8,938 bases of DNA. Source: Kiritimatiellia bacterium. Its GTDB lineage: Bacteria; Verrucomicrobiota; Kiritimatiellia; RFP12; DVOR01. Positions 1 through 4,194 of the stretch are shown here, piece by piece. The notes under the pieces are model-generated. The model was not told the DNA's origin. It did not search any database and saw nothing but the letters and a program-made list of their open reading frames with translations. Position numbers and translations under genes: made by a program. Numbering within the stretch: the first letter of the stretch is position 1; every line of letters begins with the position of its first letter. The stretch is from contig JAFTHG010000041.1 of NCBI GenBank assembly GCA_017457555.1, forward strand, positions 1 through 8,938, in the 5' to 3' direction.

Positions 1-113
1 TCAGGGATAGGAGGGATGACAGGGATGAGAGGTTTTCTGCCGCTCTTTGAGGGTGAGGCAGGGATTTCAGGGGCAGGAGGGATATCAGGGGTGGGAGGTT
101 TTCTGCCGCTCTT
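1..113. repeat. Two-copy tandem repeat, period 66 bp
   Basis: Positions 1-47 and 67-113 align without gaps at about 41 of 47 bases. The last 19 bases of each copy (29-47 and 95-113, GAGGTTTTCTGCCGCTCTT) are identical. A related GGGGATAGGAGGGG string recurs near 276-289. The window starts inside or at the edge of the array, so more copies may lie to the left. Confidence 0.75.
61..95 (+). other. G-quadruplex motif
   Basis: Five runs of three or four G (61-63, 70-73, 79-81, 88-91, 93-95) are separated by loops of 6, 5, 6 and 1 bases. This meets the usual G3+N1-7 criterion. It lies within the tandem repeat; copy 1 has similar runs at 4-6, 13-15 and 22-24. Whether it folds in the cell cannot be told from sequence. 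Confidence 0.5.
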
Positions 114-413
114 GCACGTGACTTTACACAGGCATCTCTTCTTTTAGTCGCCTTTTTCAGGGCTGGTGCCTTTACTTTTCAGGGGTGTGCAGGGGGATGT
201 GCGCTTTTTTAGGCGTGTTATCCCTTTTATCGCTTTTATCCCTAAAATCCCTTTGGATTGCGTGCAGGGCTTTCGGGGATAGGAGGGGTGGCGGTGTGTC
301 TGTCGCTCTGCTATGGAGATGATAGCACAGGTGGGGGATGTTGGCAAATGGTGTGGGTGTGTGTGAGGGGCTTTTTGGGCAGATTTGGGGTGAAAAGGTG
401 GCGTTTTTGGGCT

Positions 414-502
414 CAATTTTCAGCGAAAAAGCCTCCCCAATTTCAGCGACATTGAGGAGCAGTTTCAGCGATATTACCACCTGTCTTTCAGCGACATTGG
501 AC
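414..502 (+). repeat. Four iteron-like TTTCAGCGA repeats
   Basis: TTTCAGCGA occurs at 418-426, 441-449, 463-471 and 486-494, with steps of 23, 22 and 23 bp, roughly two helical turns. Copies 2 and 4 extend to TTTCAGCGACATTG and copy 3 has GATATT in place of GACATT. The step is not a multiple of three, so this is a DNA-level repeat and not a protein repeat. Even spacing on one face of the helix is typical of binding sites for a cooperative protein, such as replication-initiator iterons or operators. A DnaA-box-like TTATCAACA follows at 503-511. No initiator or regulator gene is adjacent, so the role is unknown. Confidence 0.6.
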
Positions 503-851
503 TTATCAACAGGTGAAATGGTGTTGATCGCTCGATTGCTTTGCACCAAGGAAGCCGCTGTAGACGGGTTGATTTCAGCCTGTTTCCTGCATAACTCCTT
601 GCACCGCAATGCTTTATCTTCATTTTGCTCACTGTGGCCAAGTGCTCCTTTTTTGCCCAAAATCCGCCCCCAACGGTTCTAATCGCTATCCACGCAAAAA
701 AATTTTCAAATCGGCCAAAATTATCCCCCAAAACGGCTCCAAGTGACGTTTCTGCGTATGGAAATAAGGCTATGCGTTTACGTTACCTCTATCCGAATGG
801 ATCGTTGTGGCGCATCGGTGGATTCTAAAATCGGCTTATTTAACTAAAAGG

Positions 852-884
852 GGGCGGATTCCGATGGGAATGCGTCCTTTTTTT
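852..884 (+). terminator. Rho-independent terminator, orphan
   Basis: An 11-position stem (852-862 with 867-877) closes a GATG loop. It has ten pairs including one G-T wobble, and one G-G mismatch. Seven T follow at 878-884. It reads rightward, yet no convincing gene lies upstream within the window, so it may end a non-coding RNA or a transcript entering from the left. Confidence 0.65.
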
Positions 885-1098
885 AGCGTGTTTGGGTTGA
901 TAAAGTGCAGAGTGGAGGACAGGTTGTGGTGATGGGGGAGGCCTGATTTATCGGGGTTTTGTTGAAAAAGACAGGAAAAAAGGACAGGTTCTGAACAAGG
1001 GTGGACAGTTTGTGACTGACTGAATGCTGTGACGGTGGCCGGGTGGCTGCGGCGGCGGGATGCGGTTCAAGACTGTTCTATCTGAAAGGAACCTGATT

Positions 1099-1854
1099 AT
1101 GGGAACACTTAATGTTGAAAATGGTGATACGAATGCGATTCGTTATGATGTCATTCGGAATGCTGCACAGGAGAAGTTGACGGGAGAGTCGGCGTATTGT
1201 GCTCGTGTTTATGCCCCAACGAAGAGTCTGCGTGAGGTCGCAGAAACGATGGTGCGTGAAGGCTCGAAGTACAGTGCTCACGAGGTTTATTCCATCCTTG
1301 AATCTTTCGCAGCGGTGGTGACACGTTTGTTGCAGGAGGGTTCTGCGGTGAATGTGGGCTCGCTGGTGCGCTTCCGTCCGAGCATTGTCGGGAAGTTCAG
1401 CTCTGAAGACGAGTCGTTTGCACGTGGGACGCATCGGATTAAGGTGCGTGCAAGTGTGGGATCGGCGTTGCGTGATGTGGCGGCTTCGGCTGCAGTGACG
1501 CGAATCTCTCAGGCGGTGCCGCTACCGACGTTGACGGCTGTCTACAATGGTCTGTCGGGTACGCCCAATACAGTGTGCAGTGAAGCGACGATGATTATCA
1601 CAGGGACGTCTCTGATTTGGAATGAAGAGGCCGAAGATGAGGGCTTTTTCGCCAATCTTGAAGGGCTGGATACGCGGTGCCAGGTGATTAAAACCAGTGC
1701 TAAGAATGACACGGCGATTGTGTTAATGCCGCACGCTTTGTCTGAAGGGAATGAGGTGGAACTGTCGTTCCGTACGCGTCATACCACGAGTGGCAATCTG
1801 GCTCTGATCATCTATTCCGAGATGTTGCAGTATGAAGCAGAACCTGTTGATTAA
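1099..1854 (+). CDS. HU/IHF-like DNA-binding protein with DUF4469-type C-terminal domain
   Basis: A 251-residue protein. An in-frame ATG at 1060 would add 13 residues. I prefer 1099 because GAAAGGAA lies just before it and the N-terminus from there suits the family. Residues ~1-130 resemble the HU/IHF-like domain of Bacteroides-type proteins: a long helix around 60-80 (HEVYSILESFAAVVTRLLQE) followed by GSAVNVGSLVRFRP at 81-94, the usual approach to the DNA-binding arm. Residues ~155-245 look like the DUF4469 beta-sandwich, starting at PNTVCSEATMIITGTSL. The family is thought to bind DNA, but its cellular role is poorly defined; nucleoid association or regulation is inferred. A tiny ORF with a strong ribosome binding site follows 16 bases after the stop and a terminator comes next, so the two are probably co-transcribed. 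Family assignment is from recognised motifs, not a search. Confidence 0.8.
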   Translation: MGTLNVENGDTNAIRYDVIRNAAQEKLTGESAYCARVYAPTKSLREVAETMVREGSKYSAHEVYSILESFAAVVTRLLQEGSAVNVGSLVRFRPSIVGKFSSEDESFARGTHRIKVRASVGSALRDVAASAAVTRISQAVPLPTLTAVYNGLSGTPNTVCSEATMIITGTSLIWNEEAEDEGFFANLEGLDTRCQVIKTSAKNDTAIVLMPHALSEGNEVELSFRTRHTTSGNLALIIYSEMLQYEAEPVD

Positions 1855-1870
1855 TGAAAGGAGGTAACAG

Positions 1871-1945
1871 ATGCATCCATTTTGGGAACCACTCTTGGAA
1901 TTTATCCGCCTGATTTTGGAAAAACTTCTCCATCTTCAGCAGTAA
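1871..1945 (+). CDS. 24-residue amphipathic small protein, unknown function
   Basis: The ORF starts with ATG five bases after AAAGGAGGT (1857-1865), a full-strength Shine-Dalgarno site and the best in the window, and ends in TAA at 1943-1945. The peptide begins MHPFWEPLLEF and continues as a run rich in Leu and Ile with Glu, Arg and Lys at intervals, ending HLQQ. This pattern suggests a single amphipathic helix lying on a membrane or on a partner protein. It sits between the HU-like gene and a terminator, so it should share that transcript. Bacteroides HU-like genes are often followed by a tiny protein that NCBI calls 'smalltalk'. The position matches, but I see no sequence identity to that family. 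A small membrane-active toxin is another possibility. Translation is well supported by the site; function is unknown. Confidence 0.6.
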   Translation: MHPFWEPLLEFIRLILEKLLHLQQ

Positions 1946-1953
1946 TTCCACTG

Positions 1954-1984
1954 GCAGCCGTCTTCACCGGCGGCTGCTTTCTTT
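1954..1984 (+). terminator. Rho-independent terminator after HU-like/small-ORF unit
   Basis: A perfect 7-bp stem GCAGCCG (1954-1960) / CGGCTGC (1971-1977) is followed by TTTCTTTT. It lies nine bases after the stop of the small ORF and ends the HU-like transcript. Confidence 0.8.
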
Positions 1985-2009
1985 TGATCTTTGACAACTG
2001 AATGAAGCA

Positions 2010-2091
2010 CCCTTACCTGACTGTGTGCAGGATTGCGAGATTGGCAAAGGCCGATAACGCATCGCTGTCACGGTCAGGTGTTTTTGTTTTT
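2010..2091 (+). ncRNA. Candidate small structured RNA (long hairpin with T-tail)
   Basis: Almost the whole stretch folds on itself. The outer stem is ACCTGAC (2015-2021) with GTCAGGT (2073-2079), extended by TGTG/CACG and CAG/CTG pairs. An inner arm pairs GAT..GCG with CGC.ATC, and ATTGGC with GCCGAT, around an AAAG loop. T5-G-T5 follows at 2081-2091. A complete terminator already stands 25 bases upstream, so this is more than a second stop for the same transcript. It could be a separately transcribed small RNA of about 75-80 nt. A TTGACA at 1991-1996 lies upstream, but I see no good -10 box at standard spacing. The alternative is an elaborate backup terminator. It matches no RNA family I recognise. 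Confidence 0.4.
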
Positions 2092-2107
2092 CAACGCGAT
2101 GGCAGTA

Positions 2108-2136
2108 CAAAAAAACGACCGTCGTGTGACGGTCGT
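2108..2136 (-). terminator. Rho-independent terminator of the minus-strand gene
   Basis: A perfect 9-bp stem ACGACCGTC (2115-2123) / GACGGTCGT (2128-2136) closes a GTGT loop. The A-tract at 2109-2115 becomes a T-run on the minus strand immediately after the stem. It lies about 80 bases beyond the stop of the minus-strand gene. Confidence 0.85.
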
Positions 2137-2216
2137 GGGGTTCATAATCAGTAGTAAGAGTGAGCCTTCAGCAGACGATCAGCAGTCAATCGGTGACCTG
2201 TCTGCGCGGATCTGAA

Positions 2217-2684
2217 TTAATCACAATCAAGTTCGACAAGGTCGCGGATGTAATTCAGGATCGGGTTCACCACGTCAGGCGTGTGTGCGGCAAAGAGTTT
2301 TGCGGCAAGATCCATCCTTTCTTCAAGAATTTTTTCGCTCCAAAGGGTAGCTTGGAGCCGGTTCTCGGGGAATTGATTCTCCAGCCAGCGTTGCAAGCAG
2401 GCCAGGCGAACGCCACAGTGAAGCGCTGTTTTCCACGCAATGCGGTCAAGCTCTTCAGATTGACGTTGTAGCGCCCATTCGGTATGGGTGAGGATAATGC
2501 GCACAAAGCGTCCTGCGGGTGAGGCAGGATCATACTCTGCATCGCTAAGGTCCATCATCGGCAAGCCGAAGAGGGAAGCGCAGTCACGATAGGCGATCTG
2601 GATTTCTCCGATAGGGAGAGGAGAATCGCCGATGATTGAATTCAAGGAGAATTCACCGAACATGTCATTTTCACAGTCATCCAT
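2217..2684 (-). CDS. Protein of unknown function, 155 aa
   Basis: I do not recognise this protein. It reads leftward, opposite to its neighbours, and has its own terminator. The ATG at 2684 follows GAGGG on the minus strand at suitable spacing, which favours it over the internal Met8. The N-terminus is acidic (MDDCENDMFGEF) and the C-terminus ends DLVELDCD. There is no signal peptide or membrane segment, so it should be cytoplasmic. Residues ~60-155 are predicted by eye to be mostly helical, with regularly placed Trp (70, 84, 100, 115) and Cys (90, 96). That looks like a small helical bundle, possibly a binding or adaptor protein. It diverges from the aroF leader across a shared intergenic region. 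The matching ribosome binding site and terminator make it a believable gene. Confidence 0.65.
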   Translation of the reverse strand: MDDCENDMFGEFSLNSIIGDSPLPIGEIQIAYRDCASLFGLPMMDLSDAEYDPASPAGRFVRIILTHTEWALQRQSEELDRIAWKTALHCGVRLACLQRWLENQFPENRLQATLWSEKILEERMDLAAKLFAAHTPDVVNPILNYIRDLVELDCD

Positions 2685-2883
2685 AACACCCTCATAAACG
2701 ACAGTTGCAGAAGAGTGTTACATCTTTTTTATTTTTTTTCAACTTTTTATTATCCGGGTGTCTCGGATAGCTACCCTTTATTAAAGGTAGGACGCACGTT
2801 TTGGGGTGCTGTTACGCTATTTTATTCAAAAAGGTTCATTTTTTGCTTGCTTTGCGTTTGGGGCTTTGCTATCGTTATTTGCG
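2685..2883. other. Divergent intergenic region / aroF upstream leader
   Basis: This region must contain the promoters of the minus-strand gene and of aroF. It is T-rich on the + strand (2719-2755). Visible structure includes a near-perfect hairpin CTACC-C-TTT / AAAGGTAG at 2771-2790, and a nested fold at about 2853-2890 where CGTTT pairs with AAACG and ATCG (2871-2874) with CGAT (2881-2884 region). I found no -35/-10 pair good enough to call. A long frame starting with GTG at 2715 runs through the attenuator and overlaps aroF; I judge it spurious. Confidence 0.4.
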
Positions 2884-2952
2884 ATGAAACGAAATGCTTA
2901 CTTTTTTTACTTTACCGTGACACCCGCGCGCGCTGCTCGGGCCATCCACTGA
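2884..2952 (+). CDS. Putative aroF leader peptide rich in Tyr and Phe
   Basis: This 22-codon ORF begins MKRNAYFFYFTVTP and ends in TGA at 2950-2952. Codons 6-10 are Tyr-Phe-Phe-Tyr-Phe (2899-2913). It resembles in kind the E. coli pheL and pheM leader peptides, which have Phe-rich runs and control Phe-related operons by ribosome stalling. The stop codon lies three bases before the second arm of the stem that the aromatic codons form, so a ribosome finishing the peptide would cover that arm. The weak point is the start: no good Shine-Dalgarno precedes the ATG. A TTG at 2866 in the same frame, after GGGG, is an alternative start. Confidence 0.5.
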   Translation: MKRNAYFFYFTVTPARAARAIH

Positions 2953-3015
2953 TTGTAAAAAGTAAGGATGACTTTAAGAACGGCCGCGCTCCTTCAGAGG
3001 AGGTGCGGTTTTTTT
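2897..3015 (+). promoter_or_regulatory. Probable Phe/Tyr transcription attenuator of aroF
   Basis: Three elements fit ribosome-mediated attenuation. (1) Region 1, 2897-2910, contains the Tyr-Phe-Phe-Tyr codons and pairs with 2955-2966 (GTAAAAAGTAAG) in a 12-bp stem with a two-base bulge. (2) A 10-bp terminator stem at 2984-3008 with T7 lies just before aroF. (3) A candidate antiterminator pairs GGCC at 2940-2943 with GGCC at 2982-2985, plus two more GC pairs (2938-2939 with 2987-2988). It overlaps the left arm of the terminator, and ATCC/GGAT (2944-2947 with 2966-2969) may extend it. A ribosome stalled at codons 6-10 would leave 2938-2943 free; one at the stop codon would cover it. These pairings are read by eye; the mechanism is inferred. 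Confidence 0.6.
2984..3015 (+). terminator. Intrinsic terminator upstream of aroF (attenuator stem)
   Basis: CCGCG (2984-2988) pairs with TGCGG (3004-3008, one wobble), and CTCCT (2989-2993) with AGGAG (2998-3002). G3003 is bulged and the loop is TCAG. T7 follows at 3009-3015. It ends 21 bases before the aroF start codon, so it can only serve to stop transcription before aroF, as in an attenuator. Confidence 0.8.
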
Positions 3016-3036
3016 ATACAGAAAGCGAGTAATACG

Positions 3037-4062
3037 ATGATTATCATCATGAAACCGACGGCAACCCAGGCCGATGTGCAGACGATTTGTGACTGGATTA
3101 CCTCTTTGCGATATCAACCGCGCGTGACGACAGGTGCCGATCAGACGGTGATTGCATGTATCGGCAACGAAATCAATCCGCAAACGGTAGCGCAGTTGGA
3201 AGCGCTGGATACGGTTCAGGAGATTATCCACGTGAGTAAGAAGTACAAGCTCGTGTCGCGTGATTTCAAGCCGGAGGATACGGTAATTGAAGTCAAAGGA
3301 AATAAAATAGGCGGTGGCAATATTCCGGTGATGGCAGGACCGTGTGCTGTGGAAAGCTATGATCAGTTCCACGCTGTAGTGTCGGACTTGACGAAGCTGG
3401 GCATCACCATTATCCGCGCAATGGTGTACAAGCCTCGCACGTCCACGTATGACTTCCAGGGTTTGAAGGAAGAGGGCATCCGTGTGCTGCGTGAAGTGAA
3501 GAAGGATTTCCCGCATGTGGCATTCATTACGGAAGTGCCCGGTCCGAATCAGATTGAAGGCTTGATGGATGTGACAGACATCTTCCAGGTGGGTGCCCGC
3601 AATTCGCAGAACTATGATTTGCTGGAGCGTTTGGGCAAGGCCGGGAAGCCCGTGATTTTGAAGCGCGGTCTGGCCGGAACAGTGGAAGAGTGGTTGCAGA
3701 GCGCGGAGTATCTGATGGCCAATGGTTGCACGGATGTAATCCTGTGCGAACGCGGTATCCGCACGTATGAAACGATTACGCGTAATACGCTTGACTTGGG
3801 TGCGCTGGCAGCTACGAAGCGTTTGACGCATCTGCCAATCGTGGCTGACCCCTCGCACGGTGGCGGTAAGTTGGAATTGGTGGTGCCATTGTCGCGTGCT
3901 GCGTTGGGAGCCGGCTGTGATGGTCTTTTGGTGGAAACACACCCGGATCCGAAGCATGCTTATTCGGATGCAGCACAGCAGATTCCGTCGGCAACATTCG
4001 GCGACTATCTGGCCGCCATCAAGCCGTGGCATGAATTGGCAATGGCGATGCGCCGTATCTAA
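3037..4062 (+). CDS. aroF: 3-deoxy-7-phosphoheptulonate (DAHP) synthase, Thermotoga type
   Basis: It condenses phosphoenolpyruvate with erythrose 4-phosphate, the first step of the shikimate pathway. At 341 aa it has the length and layout of the Thermotoga maritima enzyme. Residues ~1-65 are the ferredoxin-like regulatory domain (MIIIMKP aligns with MIVVLKP). The TIM barrel follows, with GPC (101-103), YKPRTS (131-136), GARNSQN (186-192), KRG (209-211) and DPSHGGG (271-277). The likely metal ligands are all present: Cys103, His274, Glu300 and Asp311. In this family the N-terminal domain mediates feedback inhibition by Tyr or Phe. I chose ATG 3037 over the longer frame from 2968, because that extension would run through the terminator and the family starts here; the Shine-Dalgarno is weak. 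Expression is probably attenuated by the aromatic leader just upstream, and a terminator separates it from pheA. Confidence 0.96.
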   Translation: MIIIMKPTATQADVQTICDWITSLRYQPRVTTGADQTVIACIGNEINPQTVAQLEALDTVQEIIHVSKKYKLVSRDFKPEDTVIEVKGNKIGGGNIPVMAGPCAVESYDQFHAVVSDLTKLGITIIRAMVYKPRTSTYDFQGLKEEGIRVLREVKKDFPHVAFITEVPGPNQIEGLMDVTDIFQVGARNSQNYDLLERLGKAGKPVILKRGLAGTVEEWLQSAEYLMANGCTDVILCERGIRTYETITRNTLDLGALAATKRLTHLPIVADPSHGGGKLELVVPLSRAALGAGCDGLLVETHPDPKHAYSDAAQQIPSATFGDYLAAIKPWHELAMAMRRI

Positions 4063-4069
4063 ATGGATG

Positions 4070-4112
4070 CACATCGCGACAACCGGGAGAGAGGTTGTCG
4101 CGATGTGTTTTT
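4070..4112 (+). terminator. Rho-independent terminator after aroF
   Basis: A perfect 15-bp stem (4070-4084 with 4093-4107) closes a GGGAGAGA loop and is followed by T5 (4108-4112). It begins eight bases after the aroF stop and should isolate aroF from the pheA unit. Confidence 0.92.
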
Positions 4113-4115
4113 AGT

Positions 4116-4194
4116 TGTCAGATAACAAGACGGGATAATTCTGACACCTTTTGCCTGAGAGGCTTCCTTATTTAAGAAGGTAGAACGCCACCTT
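4116..4194 (+). promoter_or_regulatory. Structured pheA leader with dyad and buried ribosome binding site
   Basis: TGTCAGA (4116-4122) and TCTGACA (4140-4146) form a perfect 7-bp inverted repeat with a 17-bp spacer, which could be an operator or a hairpin. GCCTGAGAGGC (about 4153-4163) is a small hairpin. The only Shine-Dalgarno-like stretch, AAGAAGG (4174-4180), stands 14 bases before the ATG, which is unusually far. It can pair either with CTTCCTT (4163-4169) or, through AAGGT (4177-4181), with ACCTT (4190-4194) next to the start codon. The alternative folds suggest translational control, which is inference. I could not pick a firm promoter, although one must lie here because a terminator precedes it. 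Confidence 0.4.

Larger units (their letters stand above)
1..1098. other. Gene-free 1.1-kb region rich in repeats
   Basis: I see no convincing protein-coding gene here. Open frames on both strands are short, G/T-rich or low in complexity, lack a ribosome binding site, and resemble no family I know. The first ~400 bases of the + strand are strongly G-rich with many GGG runs. The middle holds four evenly spaced TTTCAGCGA repeats, with a DnaA-box-like TTATCAACA at 503-511. A good Rho-independent terminator sits at 852-884 without a recognisable gene before it. Positions 885-1098 hold GGACAGGTT-type repeats ahead of the HU-like gene. Regulatory, replication-related or non-coding RNA roles are all possible and none is proven. 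Confidence 0.6.

Noticed and set aside
414..502. CRISPR array
   Set aside because: The repeat unit is only 9-14 bp and the intervals are far too short for repeat-spacer units; there are no cas genes.
144..828. Several open frames of 60-160 codons on both strands in the first kilobase
   Set aside because: They overlap one another, use odd starts, lack ribosome binding sites, and owe their length to low-complexity G/T-rich DNA. The DNA repeats inside them are out of codon phase.
1060..1098. Upstream ATG extending the HU-like protein by 13 residues
   Set aside because: The extension has no good ribosome binding site, whereas GAAAGGAA precedes the ATG at 1099 and would otherwise be coding.
1991..2020. 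TTGACA at 1991-1996 as the -35 box of a promoter for the structured RNA
   Set aside because: No acceptable -10 hexamer lies 16-18 bases downstream, so I did not call a promoter.
2884..3015. T-box riboswitch upstream of aroF
   Set aside because: There is no GGGTGGNACCGCG T-box sequence and no stem I specifier arrangement. The peptide-leader layout explains the terminator better.
2715..3032. 105-codon frame starting with GTG and beginning with a Phe/Tyr-rich stretch (LHLFYFFSTFYYP)
   Set aside because: The Phe/Tyr content follows from a T-rich tract and there is no ribosome binding site. The frame runs through the attenuator hairpins and overlaps the aroF start. The shorter ORF at 2884-2952 fits an attenuator leader far better.
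4135..4170. CTTTTGCCTGAGAGGC resembles the reverse complement of the 3' end of a glycine riboswitch
   Set aside because: The rest of the aptamer (the GGAGAG and ACCGAAGG parts) is absent on the minus strand, where the pheA coding sequence lies, and no minus-strand gene follows.
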